Positions 44,010 to 52,715 of a stretch of 64,000 bases of DNA are shown one piece after another (the stretch's first letter is position 1; every line of letters begins with the position of its first letter). The stretch comes from Spirosoma rhododendri. GTDB lineage: Bacteria; Bacteroidota; Bacteroidia; Cytophagales; Spirosomataceae. A program made the position numbers and the translations under genes. The stretch covers positions 620,001 through 684,000 of the forward strand of contig NZ_CP051677.1 of NCBI RefSeq assembly GCF_012849055.1, in the 5' to 3' direction. The notes beneath the pieces are model-generated. The model ran no database searches, was not told the DNA's origin, and saw only the letters and a program-made list of their open reading frames with translations.

Positions 44010-44420
44010 ATGCTGTACCTATCCCTCCTGGCCTTTAGTCTGGTATTGACTACCGTTGCCACCGCCTTCGGGCAAAACAGCGTCAGCATCGTACAGAACG
44101 GCGGGCCCGGGAACTCGGCATCTGTCACCCAGTCGGGTGAGGGCAACAGCGTCAGCATCAACCAGAGCGGTAGTGCGACCAGCGACGGCAGTAAACCCGG
44201 CAACCGGGTGAGCCTGCGGGTGCCCAAAGGCACCGAAACCACGATCAATCAGCACAACATCGACCCTAATTCAGTCGAGATTTCGCAGGAAGGTCAGGCT
44301 ACGGCGACAATCAATCAGTCGTCGGAGACGGGCGAAAATTCTATCCACACGCTCCCCCGCACACCCGACATCCGCCCGAAAACACGCCCATTCAACCGGC
44401 GAAATCGGCGGAAGCAGTAG
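44010..44420 (+). CDS. Small curlin-repeat protein (CsgB/CsgA-like) with basic tail
   Basis: A 136-residue secreted protein from the ATG at 44010, which begins the signal peptide directly (LYLSLLAFSLVLTTVATAFGQ region). About six curlin-type units follow, such as NSVSIVQNG, NSASVTQSG, NSVSINQSG and ATINQSS, with the Gln/Asn ladder expected of an amyloid beta-solenoid. A 25-residue Arg/Lys/Pro tail ends RRNRRKQ. By analogy with E. coli curli, the short, basic protein could nucleate fibres of the long one 27 bases downstream; that is inference. No csgE, F or G is nearby. Confidence 0.8.
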   Translation: MLYLSLLAFSLVLTTVATAFGQNSVSIVQNGGPGNSASVTQSGEGNSVSINQSGSATSDGSKPGNRVSLRVPKGTETTINQHNIDPNSVEISQEGQATATINQSSETGENSIHTLPRTPDIRPKTRPFNRRNRRKQ

Positions 44421-44447
44421 TTCTATCACCTCTTCTAACTAACCAAA

Positions 44448-46148
44448 ATGAAAAAAGCACTCCTTACCGGGGCATCGCTGATGGCCTTTGCCGCTGCCTC
44501 TTTCGCCCAGGGCAACACGTCGACCGTCAACCAGAATGGCAATCAGCAGACGGCCAGCGTTGCTCAGACGGGTTCCAACCTGCAATCAACCATTCAGCAA
44601 ACCTCCACCGCGACCATTACCAACGCGGGCAACGCAGCCGTAACAACTCAGCAGCCATCGTACTTTCAGTCTACTAACAACCAGGCAACGGTCAATCAGT
44701 TGGGTACCAAGTCGGGGTATGCCAGCATAGGCCAGGAAGATGGACAGGCTGGTGGAAACACCGCGACGATCAATCAGAAGAACAATGGGGCCGGTACGGG
44801 AGCTGCGATAGCGGCCACAGCTACGGAGGCCGACGTGAAGGCGGCTGGCGGTAACTATGCCAACGCGTACCAGCAGGGCAGCAAGGAGCAGGTTACAATC
44901 AACCAGAACGACAACGCGTCGAAAAACGTAGCCACCTCCCGTCAGGACAACTACAACAACAGCTCATCGTCGCAGATTGTCACGATTGACCAGAACAACA
45001 CCTCGACCGAAAACACCGCCACAGCAAATCAGTTTGGCGACCGGAATACACTGAGCATTTCGCAGTCGAACAACTCATCAAAAAATACCGCCAGCGTCCG
45101 TCAGGGGATTTCTGGCGCGTTCGGCGGCCCAAACACAACGGGTGCCACGGCAACCGTTCAGCAGAACGGGGTAGCGGGTGGAGCGGCCAGTTCAGAGAAC
45201 ATGGCGACGGTCACCCAGAATGGTATTAGCAGCGGTACGGCCAGTATTCAGCAGAACGCAGGTGCGAATGGCGAGAGTAAATTGAATAAATCGACCATCA
45301 CACAGTCCAGCAATGGCAATACCGCATCGACTCAGCAGGACAACAGGAGTAATAACAACACGATTGTCGTCGATCAGGCAGGGTCGGGTAACCATACGGC
45401 AACGGTGATGCAGAATGGTAGCGGCTCTGGTAGTAGTTCTAACAACGAAGCTACTGTTACCCAAACCGGATCGACCAATACAGCGACAGTCAACCAACTG
45501 GGCGATGATACGAACGGCGGAGGCACAGGAGGCAGCGGCAACAACGATGCGATCATTACGCAGTCGGGGCGGAACAACAAAGCGTTCGTTACCCAAAACG
45601 ACGCCAGTTTCAACAATGCGGCTACCGTCAGGCAGGCCGGGGGCGGAACAACAGGTGACATGGCGTCCATCAGCCAGATTACCAATTCGTATGGTGACGT
45701 AGCGACGATCAACCAGGGTAGCCTGAGTACAGGTGGTAACTCGGCCGATATTACGCAGCAAAATACTTATTTCGATGGAGGTACTGCCACTATTAATCAG
45801 AACACGACCGCAGGCGGAGGAAAAAATACGGCCAGTATCATTCAGGGCGCTGCCACTCCGCAGTTCGGCTCTACTAACAACGTAGCCTCGATCAGTCAGC
45901 AGGGTACTCTCAACGTGGCCCGGCTGGAGCAACTGCACAACGACAACATGGCTGATATTACGCAAACGGGCAACGGCAACGTCCTGCGCGGTAACGCCGA
46001 CAGACCGTTCGCTCTTCAGGAAGGTAACGGCAACGTAATGACGGTTAAGCAAACCAGCCCGGCATCGGGCACCGTTGGCAACCTCGCCAACGTGATGCAG
46101 ATGGGCAATGGCAACACGGCTACCATCACGCAGTCGTTTGTTCCCTAG
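44448..46148 (+). CDS. Very long curlin-repeat amyloid-like protein
   Basis: A 566-residue secreted protein. The signal peptide (about 1-20, ending ASFAQ) is followed directly by about 35 units of the form x-A-T/S-V/I-x-Q-x-G/N spaced by Asn/Ser/Gly-rich turns, for instance STVNQNG, QATVNQLG, MATVTQNG, TATVNQLG, DAIITQSG, TATITQS. E. coli CsgA has five such repeats, so this is several times larger. It is nearly free of Lys, Arg, Cys and Trp. It should be exported and build an extracellular amyloid, used for biofilm or surface attachment. It is followed by a strong terminator and preceded by the small curlin protein. Confidence 0.88.
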   Translation: MKKALLTGASLMAFAAASFAQGNTSTVNQNGNQQTASVAQTGSNLQSTIQQTSTATITNAGNAAVTTQQPSYFQSTNNQATVNQLGTKSGYASIGQEDGQAGGNTATINQKNNGAGTGAAIAATATEADVKAAGGNYANAYQQGSKEQVTINQNDNASKNVATSRQDNYNNSSSSQIVTIDQNNTSTENTATANQFGDRNTLSISQSNNSSKNTASVRQGISGAFGGPNTTGATATVQQNGVAGGAASSENMATVTQNGISSGTASIQQNAGANGESKLNKSTITQSSNGNTASTQQDNRSNNNTIVVDQAGSGNHTATVMQNGSGSGSSSNNEATVTQTGSTNTATVNQLGDDTNGGGTGGSGNNDAIITQSGRNNKAFVTQNDASFNNAATVRQAGGGTTGDMASISQITNSYGDVATINQGSLSTGGNSADITQQNTYFDGGTATINQNTTAGGGKNTASIIQGAATPQFGSTNNVASISQQGTLNVARLEQLHNDNMADITQTGNGNVLRGNADRPFALQEGNGNVMTVKQTSPASGTVGNLANVMQMGNGNTATITQSFVP

Positions 46149-46176
46149 TTTTTTTGAGTTAGTTATGAATCTGAGT

Positions 46177-46203
46177 AAGACCCGGCCAGCCTGGCCGGGT
46201 CTT
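46177..46203. terminator. Rho-independent-type terminator after the curlin genes
   Basis: AAGACCCGGCCAG and CTGGCCGGGTCTT form a perfect GC-rich stem with almost no loop, 29 bases after the curlin stop and just before the convergent GT-C gene's stop, so it can serve both. Confidence 0.75.
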
Positions 46204-46219
46204 ATCATTTCGTCGCCAG

Positions 46220-47608
46220 TCATGCCCGTACCGGCTGATTCACTATAACGCGTTTCCACTCCAGCATACCGTAGCCAACAACGACGGCGTATTCCAGTGC
46301 CGTCAGCCACAGGTGTTCCTGGTACGGCTGCGTCTGGTAGGTGGCGTAGGATACGACGATCAGGGCCGACCAGACGAACGGATACCGGAAGCGGGTAAAC
46401 AGGGCCGGAATTAACAGCGAGCTGATGTACCACGGATGCACTGTGGTCGACAGCAGCCAGTAAATTGTCAGCGTAAGCAACACGCTAATGGCGAGTGTGA
46501 CGGCCGATGATCGGTTGGGCGTGCGGACGGCGATGTAAACCACGCTCAGGATGATAAGCAGCCGTAGCGTCGTGCTGAACTGCCCGATGATGTTGTAGCC
46601 TTTCAGCCAATAGCCAACCGTGCGAATCAGGTAATACACGCTGGCATTGAATTCGAATTTCTGGAAATACAGGTTCAGACTGTCCATGATGTTATGCAGC
46701 AGGTTCACGCTCAGAAACGGCGTAAACAGCAGGGCGATCAACCCACCGATCAGTGATGCGTAGGCTAGGCCCCGCTTCCACCCCAGCCGCCGGATCAGCA
46801 GCGGAAACAGCAACAGCGGCAGTAGTTTGGTGGCGATACCCAAGGCAAGTACTACCGACGCAGCGATACGTCGTTGCTGCGTAAACAGCCATACGGCCAG
46901 CAGCACGAAGAAAATCATTACGGCTTCGAAATGCAGGTTACCCGTCAGCTCCAGAATCACCAGCGGGTTCAGGCCGTACAGCAGCGCCCGATTGGGGTTC
47001 ATACCAAACCGGCGCAGCAGGCGTACCAGTAGCCACAGCGTCCCGAATTCAGCCAGCAGAATCGGCACGCGCAGGGCAACGATTGCGCCCAGCCCGTCGC
47101 CCGGAAACAGACCGGCGGCCACGCCAAACAGCACCTGGGTCAAGGGCGGGTAGACGCTAAAGTAATCGGGTGAATTCAGTCGCTGAAACAGTGCATCGGT
47201 CAGCCCGGCCGATGCAGCCATCGACGTACCCAAAAACTGACTCGGCAGGTATTCGTAGGGGTTATAGCCATTGGCGACCAGATGCCCGTCCCACAGAAAG
47301 CGGGCGTAATCGTCGGACAGATTAGGGGTCATCACGAGCAGGGCCAGCCGAAACAGAATGGCCGCGCCAAACAGAAATCGGTCGGGTTTTACGGTTGCGT
47401 CGTGGGTTGCGGGCGTATCGAACCAAAGCGGCTGCGCGATGCGGCTGTATCCCCAGAACAGCAAGGCCGACAGGGTCATCAGCAAGGTAAACTGCGGCCT
47501 TGCCACGCCATACCCCAGCAGCATAAACAACCACAACGATAGCACCAGCCACCCAACCCGGAAGGGCGTAATCAGAAACGGTTTGACGGGGTTGTGCGGG
47601 TTGGTCAT
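46220..47608 (-). CDS. Polytopic GT-C-type glycosyltransferase (mannosyltransferase-like)
   Basis: A 462-residue membrane protein with about 11-12 helices. The first periplasmic loop carries NLSDDYARFLWDGHLVANGYNPYEY, with the acidic pair typical of GT-C enzymes that use polyprenyl-phosphate sugars. A hydrophilic loop around NSPDYFSVYPPLTQ is also typical of the GT87/DUF2029-like group. It probably transfers a sugar from a lipid-phosphate donor to an envelope glycan or lipid. The upstream gene (47908-48624) could make the donor. It is the last gene of the 46-51 kb cluster, separated by repeat A3. Confidence 0.8.
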   Translation of the reverse strand: MTNPHNPVKPFLITPFRVGWLVLSLWLFMLLGYGVARPQFTLLMTLSALLFWGYSRIAQPLWFDTPATHDATVKPDRFLFGAAILFRLALLVMTPNLSDDYARFLWDGHLVANGYNPYEYLPSQFLGTSMAASAGLTDALFQRLNSPDYFSVYPPLTQVLFGVAAGLFPGDGLGAIVALRVPILLAEFGTLWLLVRLLRRFGMNPNRALLYGLNPLVILELTGNLHFEAVMIFFVLLAVWLFTQQRRIAASVVLALGIATKLLPLLLFPLLIRRLGWKRGLAYASLIGGLIALLFTPFLSVNLLHNIMDSLNLYFQKFEFNASVYYLIRTVGYWLKGYNIIGQFSTTLRLLIILSVVYIAVRTPNRSSAVTLAISVLLTLTIYWLLSTTVHPWYISSLLIPALFTRFRYPFVWSALIVVSYATYQTQPYQEHLWLTALEYAVVVGYGMLEWKRVIVNQPVRA

Positions 47609-47680
47609 TCGATTACAGATACCTACTTCGTTCGTACTTTACCCAAGGCTGTTAAGTGTTAAATACCAAGGCAAAAACAG

Positions 47681-47780
47681 TTCAACACAGAGTCACAGAG
47701 AACGCAGAGACAGATTAGCAATAATGCGCTAATTATCAGGCAACTAAACTTCTGTGTTCTCTGTGCCTCTGTGTTGAATT
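47681..47780. repeat. Family A inverted repeat, copy 3
   Basis: TTCAACACAGAGTCACAGAG and CTCTGTGCCTCTGTGTTGAA are near-perfect mirror arms. The TTCAA end differs from TTTAA in copies 1 and 2. A trace of family E (gatgctgtctgag) follows at about 47884. Confidence 0.8.
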
Positions 47781-47907
47781 GTTTTTAATTCACACTTATC
47801 CCCTATTACTTTTAGCGAACTAGTGGTGCCAGGTCTGAAATGCCAGCCCGGCCACTATTGGAACTTAACATCCCCCGCCAGCAAGATGCTGTCTGAGCCG
47901 AAAATCA

Positions 47908-48624
47908 TCAGGCGTAGCGGAAAATAGTCGTCAGAATTTTGTAACCGGCCAGTATCGTGCCCTTAATCGTTCCCGAAATCTTGGAATGCCCGATGCGTTT
48001 GCGGTAACTCACTGGCACCTCCGTCGACCGGAAGCCTTGTTTGGCGGCTTTGAGCTGCATTTCGACCGTCCAGCCGTAGGTTTTGTCCTGCATATCGAGG
48101 GCCAGCAACGTATCGAACCGGATGGCGCGAAACGGGCCTAAATCCGTGTAGCGCACCCCGTAAAGCAGGCGAAGCAGCGACGTCGCCAGCCAGTTGCCGA
48201 ATACCTGCTGGGGCGTCATCGAACCCCGCTGCCGGTTGCCCAGTGCCCGCGACCCGATCACCATATCGACCGATCCATTCAGGATCGGCGCGACCAGCGC
48301 GGGCATTTCGCCGGGAAAATCAGAGTAGTCGGCGTCGAGAAACACGACGATGTCAGGGCGGGGGCGCCGTTGCTGTGCGTAGGCGATTCCGCGCAGGCAG
48401 GCCCGACCGTAGCCCTGAATGCGTTCATCGAGCACGGTAGCCCCGGCGCGGGCCGCTTCGACGGCGGTCTGATCGTTGGAATTGTTATTGACGACGATGA
48501 TTTCCCCAACCAGTTCGTCGGGAATGTCGCGCACGACCCGGCCCACCGAATTTTCTTCGTTGAACGCCGGAATAATCACGACCACAATGGGCTGTCCGGG
48601 CGAAGTAAGTAGCGTTGATTGCAC
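47908..48624 (-). CDS. Family 2 glycosyltransferase (polyprenyl-phosphate mannosyl/glucosyltransferase-like)
   Basis: A 238-residue soluble or peripheral GT-A enzyme. It opens with VVVIIPAFNEENSVG, has VNNNSNDQT at the donor site, FLDADYSDFPGE as the DxD segment, and a C-terminal RKRIGHSKISG motif shared with dolichol-phosphate-mannose synthase-like enzymes. No C-terminal membrane helices are present. It likely makes a lipid-linked sugar for the GT-C protein downstream. It starts with GTG at 48624, three bases after the SDR stop, so the two are coupled. Confidence 0.85.
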   Translation of the reverse strand: MQSTLLTSPGQPIVVVIIPAFNEENSVGRVVRDIPDELVGEIIVVNNNSNDQTAVEAARAGATVLDERIQGYGRACLRGIAYAQQRRPRPDIVVFLDADYSDFPGEMPALVAPILNGSVDMVIGSRALGNRQRGSMTPQQVFGNWLATSLLRLLYGVRYTDLGPFRAIRFDTLLALDMQDKTYGWTVEMQLKAAKQGFRSTEVPVSYRKRIGHSKISGTIKGTILAGYKILTTIFRYA

Positions 48625-48627
48625 GGT

Positions 48628-49560
48628 TTATTCGTAAAAATGGCGCATCCGGCGAATGGTGGTCAGCACGACCCAGTCGCCGACGCGGGGCAGGTAGGTG
48701 TGTACAATGGCGATCAGCCAACCCAACGCAGAAATGACCGTTCGGGTGCGCCGACGCCGGATGTGTTTGAGTATGATAGCCGCAACCTGCGCCTGACTTT
48801 TCTGCCAGCGTGGTGGGCGGTGGGCAATCGGTACGGGTTGGCCGAGGGCGTCGAGTACGCGTTTTTCGGGGTCGTTCTGCGTGAAACCGATGTGTACGAC
48901 GCCGATGTGAATACCCGTATGATCGAGTTCGAGCCGGAGCGTGTGAGCCAGATTGGTCAGGGCCGCTTTCCCCGCACAGTACGCCGACCCGCTGGGCATT
49001 CCGTTGAGGGCCGAAATCGAGGAAATAAACGTGACGCTGCCCCGCGTCCGGGTAAGGTGCGGCAGAGCCGCTTTGAGTGGGTAAACCGCCCCGTAGACAT
49101 TGCTGTCGAGCACCTGCCGAAACACGTCGGGCTGCATATCGGCGAAGTAGGCCCGCATCGAAATACTGGCGTTGGCAATCAGCACGTCGAGCTGCCCGAA
49201 AGTCGTAATGGCTGTACCAACCAGCCGTTCGCAGTCGGCATAGTTGGTTATATCAGCCAGGCAGCTCGTTACGATCAGACCTTCGCTGCGCAGTTCCTGC
49301 TCCGTCCGGTGCAGTCGGTCAGCCATGCGCCCGTTCAGCACGACCTTCGCCCCGGCCTGCCCCAGCGCACGGGCGGTAGCTTTACCAATCCCCGACTCCG
49401 ACCCAGTCACAATGGCGACCTTTCCAGCAAACGCTCCGGGTTTTGTGGAGGGTTTTATGGGAGTCGGGGTGTATGCTTCCCTGCCGGGTTCGTTTACCCC
49501 CTTCTCTGCATTTACCCCCCGTCCCGACCCGTCGGACCGCCCTGAAGGGGGGGAAGTCAC
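48628..49560 (-). CDS. SDR-family oxidoreductase
   Basis: A classical short-chain dehydrogenase: VAIVTGSESGIG cofactor loop, NAS at the central strand (LIANASIS), catalytic Ser in ISSISALNG, Tyr and Lys in SAYCAGKAAL. A C-terminal hydrophobic stretch (VISALGWLIAIVHTYLP) may touch the membrane. The only in-frame start upstream of the Rossmann fold is a GTG at 49560 within repeat D4, adding about 40 odd Pro/Gly-rich residues; an ATA at 49456-49458 stands where a natural ATG start (before KPSTKPGAF) would fit. The true start is uncertain. It is coupled to the GT2 gene downstream. Confidence 0.78.
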   Translation of the reverse strand: MTSPPSGRSDGSGRGVNAEKGVNEPGREAYTPTPIKPSTKPGAFAGKVAIVTGSESGIGKATARALGQAGAKVVLNGRMADRLHRTEQELRSEGLIVTSCLADITNYADCERLVGTAITTFGQLDVLIANASISMRAYFADMQPDVFRQVLDSNVYGAVYPLKAALPHLTRTRGSVTFISSISALNGMPSGSAYCAGKAALTNLAHTLRLELDHTGIHIGVVHIGFTQNDPEKRVLDALGQPVPIAHRPPRWQKSQAQVAAIILKHIRRRRTRTVISALGWLIAIVHTYLPRVGDWVVLTTIRRMRHFYE

Positions 49561-49630
49561 CGCAGCAAATGCCGAGTCCTCACCCCCTTCAGGGGGACGG
49601 GGGTAGACGGGTCAGGATGGGGGGTAAACA
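49491..49630. repeat. Family D inverted repeat, copy 4 (overlaps SDR 5' end)
   Basis: CGTTTACCCCC..TTTACCCCCCGTCC and CCTTCAGGGGGACGGGGGTA with the shared core AAGTCACCGCAGCAAATGCC. An extra CGACCCGTCGGACCG insert distinguishes it. It covers the GTG proposed as the SDR start. Confidence 0.75.
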
Positions 49631-49683
49631 CACCCGAACTTGATGACAGGGGTTCGGGCAATTCGCTTGTATGGCTCCCCGGC

Positions 49684-50688
49684 TTATCGGGTACGTCGTG
49701 TAACATAGTCGTGTTCGTTAAACCAGTCGAAAGCCTCGTCAATGGCGGTTTCGATGGGTGTTTGTGTCAACCCCAACTCAGCAATGGCTTTCCGGGACTG
49801 AAAATAATGCCCGTCGTTGGCAACAGCGACCATTGCCGAATTGACCGGTGCAGGTCGACCCGTCAGCCGCGTCCAGGCGTCACAGCCGTAGCCGTACAGA
49901 CGGGCCAATGCTGGGGGTAGCGACAGGCGGGGTGGCTGCACGTTCATCCGCTCCGCCATCAGCCGAAACGCATCGCGGTAGCTCAGATTTTGGTGGCCCA
50001 GAATATACGATTCACCGATACGTCCCTGCGTCAACGCGTTGACCGTCGCCGTGGCAACGTCCTGCACGTGTACGTAGTTCTTCCCGCCCGCCGGGTAGCC
50101 GATCAGCCGCCCCCGGTAGAGTTCCAGCAGCAGTTGCCCCGATGTGGGTTTAGCGTCCAGCGACCCCAGCATAAACGTCGGGTGGACCAACACGGCGGGC
50201 AGTCCCGTTTCGCGCACGGCCTGCTCGACCAGCAGCGTCGCGGCCCGTTTGCTGTCGATATAGTCGGAGCCGTAGCGGTGGCCGGCGAAGAGGGTTGTTT
50301 CGTCGCCGGGCAGGTCGAGCGTGCCGAAGCCGAAGACGTTGGCCGTGCCGACGTACACCAGCCGCCCGACACCCGCCTGCTGCACCGCCCGAATCACGTT
50401 GGCCGTTCCCGTCTGATTGACGGCCCAGAGTGCCGGGCTGCGGGCGGGGTTGACCTGCGCCAGCGCAGCCGCATGGATGACGGCGTCACAACCCGTAGCC
50501 GCCCGGTCGAGGGCGTCGGCGTCCAGGATGTCGCCTTCAACAAGCTCGATGGGCAGATTGGCCAGCGTCGGGCTGTTCGTCCGCGACCGCACGAAAGCCC
50601 GCACCGCATAGCCGCGCCGGAGCAGTTCGCGGGTTAGGTGGCTACCCAAAAAGCCATTGGCCCCCGTCAGTAGAACGGTTTGATTCAT
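49684..50688 (-). CDS. NAD-dependent epimerase/dehydratase family protein (HpnA-like)
   Basis: A 334-residue extended SDR. LLTGANGFLGSHL is the NAD(P) loop, DAVIHAAALAQV follows, and the active site reads YVGTANVFG with later YIDSKRAA (Tyr-x-x-x-Lys). Its pattern is close to hopanoid-associated sugar epimerase HpnA and dihydroflavonol-reductase-like proteins; the substrate could be a nucleotide sugar or lipid. The ATG overlaps the stop of the upstream glycosyltransferase (ATGA), so they are translated together. Repeat D4 separates it from the SDR. Confidence 0.85.
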   Translation of the reverse strand: MNQTVLLTGANGFLGSHLTRELLRRGYAVRAFVRSRTNSPTLANLPIELVEGDILDADALDRAATGCDAVIHAAALAQVNPARSPALWAVNQTGTANVIRAVQQAGVGRLVYVGTANVFGFGTLDLPGDETTLFAGHRYGSDYIDSKRAATLLVEQAVRETGLPAVLVHPTFMLGSLDAKPTSGQLLLELYRGRLIGYPAGGKNYVHVQDVATATVNALTQGRIGESYILGHQNLSYRDAFRLMAERMNVQPPRLSLPPALARLYGYGCDAWTRLTGRPAPVNSAMVAVANDGHYFQSRKAIAELGLTQTPIETAIDEAFDWFNEHDYVTRRTR

Positions 50689-51380
50689 CAGCGGTACGAG
50701 AGCATCGCTTTATAGGTCCGGGCGATACGGGGGGGCGACACCTTCAGAAAAAACAGCGAAAAAGCGGTTAGGTTCGCCAGTTGCACCCGTAACCAGCTAT
50801 TGGTCTCGTACTTACGAGCCGACACATACACGTCTTTCGGCACGATCCAGAACCGGGCCACCCGGCGGATGCGGATGATAATCTCGAAATCTTCCATGAT
50901 GACATACCGTTCGTCGAACCCACCCAGCCGGTCGAACAGGGCGCGGGTGATAAATAGCGTCTGATCGCCCCCGCGACTCATTATTCCCGGAAAGCGGGTG
51001 CCATAGCTATTGAATCGCAGCATGGGTTTGTCCGACGCGAAGCGAAACCGGTAGCAGCCTGCTTCGTAACCTTCCCGCACAGCCTCAGTGATGTCGGCAA
51101 CGAAGTCAGAGTGGATCACCACGTCGGCATGGACGAAGTACAGCACTTCCCCCGTTGCCAGCGACGCGCCGTAGTTCATCTGCGCAGCCCTCCCCTTCCG
51201 GGGCGACTGTCGTACAACGCCCCCCGCCTGCCGGGCCATGTCGGCTGTACCGTCGGGGCTGTTGGCGTCGATCACCAGCACCTCGCATAGATCCGTGCCG
51301 CCACAGGTCAGCAACTGGGTTACGAGCGGGCCGATGGTCGCGGCTTCGTTGTAGGTTGGAATAATTACACTAATCGTCAT
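50688..51380 (-). CDS. TIGR04283-type family 2 glycosyltransferase
   Basis: A 230-residue GT-A transferase. ISVIIPTYNEAATIG opens it, VLVIDANSPDGTAD replaces the usual DDGS donor site, RKGRAAQMNYGA and YFVHADVVIH follow, and FPGIMSRGGDQTLFI plus GGFDERYVIMEDFEI complete the pattern of TIGR04283 enzymes. Those are found near radical-SAM or lipid-modification genes, with unknown acceptor. It is the first gene of the minus-strand cluster and overlaps the epimerase start by ATGA. A C-terminal amphipathic helix may bind membrane. Confidence 0.83.
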   Translation of the reverse strand: MTISVIIPTYNEAATIGPLVTQLLTCGGTDLCEVLVIDANSPDGTADMARQAGGVVRQSPRKGRAAQMNYGASLATGEVLYFVHADVVIHSDFVADITEAVREGYEAGCYRFRFASDKPMLRFNSYGTRFPGIMSRGGDQTLFITRALFDRLGGFDERYVIMEDFEIIIRIRRVARFWIVPKDVYVSARKYETNSWLRVQLANLTAFSLFFLKVSPPRIARTYKAMLSYR

Positions 51381-51498
51381 AGTCTGTACAAGTGCAGTTG
51401 CCCCGTGTCTTCACGGACATTGCTCGCGGTGGGTTACGGCTGACGCATAGGTGTCTGCCTCCGTGGCGCGGTGAGGACACAGGCATTCGCAATCAGAA

Positions 51499-52652
51499 TC
51501 AAAACGCTTCGCCGATGGTCAGATAAAACCCGCTCGATTGCTGACCGAAGCCGTAGTCGAGCCGGATGTTGAGGTGGTCGAGCCGGTTGAGCGTAAACCG
51601 TAAGCCTGCGCCATAAGCAAATTTCGGGTCGTTTGGGCGGAGCACGGTTTGCGCGTCGCCCAGGATACCGGCCGCACCGAATACTACCCCACCAAGTCGT
51701 TTGTAAATATCGAAACGCAGTTCACTTTGCAGCAGGGCCGCGTTCTGATCGCGGAACCGACCTTCGTAGTAGCCCCGCATTCGCTTCGTTCCACCCAGCA
51801 GCGACATCGCGTTGAACGGCGCAATTCCCGCCGTAAAACTGGCGAAATAATTCATAGTCAGAATCAGATGCCGATTCAGCGTATGGTACGACGATACGTC
51901 GGCAGTGTAGCGGTCGAAGCGGACGGTGCTCCCCAACAAACTGGTCTGATTCAGGTACGCCACATCGGCCACAATACCTTTCGACGGGAAGAAAAGCTGA
52001 TCGCGCGAGTCGTAGAACAGCCCCAGTCCTGCGCCTGACAACCGGCTTCCCAGCCCACCCGGCACCTCGCCCGTCGCCAGTAATCCATCTGGTTCAACGC
52101 TCGTCACCTGATAGTCTTCGTACTGATACCGGACGCCCGCGTAGAGTTTCCCGACGGGCAGCGTCGGTGCAATGCGCCGGAACGCGTTGACCCTAATGCG
52201 GGGAAAATTGACGGCATACAGTTCGCGCGGCACCTCGCGCTGCCCAACGCCAAAGAAGTAATAGCTGTACCGATAGTAGCCCACTTCGCCGTTGACGTAA
52301 TAGGTGTCGCGGTCGTAGAAAAGCTGAAACGGCACGTAAAACAGCAGTTGCTTATTCTGCGTGTAAGCCGCCCCCAGCGTTACCTGCGACGGGCGGCTTC
52401 TCAGGCTCGTGTCGGCCCGGAGCCGGGTCAGATCGCGCCGAAACCGGAACGTAGCCGTAGCCGCCACACCGTAGGCAAGCCGCGTTTCGGGCGTGTAATA
52501 AACCAGCGGAAGGGGTAGCAGACTAAACGCTTTCGGCAGGCTGTCGGCGGGGGCTGGGCAAGCAGAGCGGCAAACAGCGCGGTCAGGAACATGCAGAGAC
52601 AGAATAATCTGGTAGGTTTACGCAAAAACAAGCCGCCCGGTTTGCAGGTCAT
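51499..52652 (-). CDS. BamA/TamA-family outer-membrane barrel, single-base frameshift near the N-terminus
   Basis: A 16-strand Omp85-type barrel without POTRA domains. The barrel part (51499-52467) carries the sequences GLFYDSRDQLFFPSKG and LLGGTKRMRGYYEGRFRD, the latter being the Omp85 VRGF/Y-type loop motif, and ends LTIGEAF. The signal peptide lies in another frame (from the ATG at 52652, LFCLCMFLTALFAALLAQ). Adding one G to the five-G run 52549-52553 joins QPP to ADSLPKAFSLLP, giving 384 residues. Without it only a GTG or internal start is left and the signal is lost, so a sequencing slip is likely. It is divergent from the DUF547 gene. Confidence 0.8.
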
Positions 52653-52715
52653 CGGCGTCAAAACCTTTTGCCGGCAGCGGGCGTATATGTATGGACACTG
52701 AACTATGATGAACGA

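Noticed and set aside
45192..46433. Minus-strand frame of over 400 codons opposite the curlin gene
   Set aside because: Arises from the repeat structure of the curlin gene read backwards; it also crosses the terminator and the GT-C gene end.
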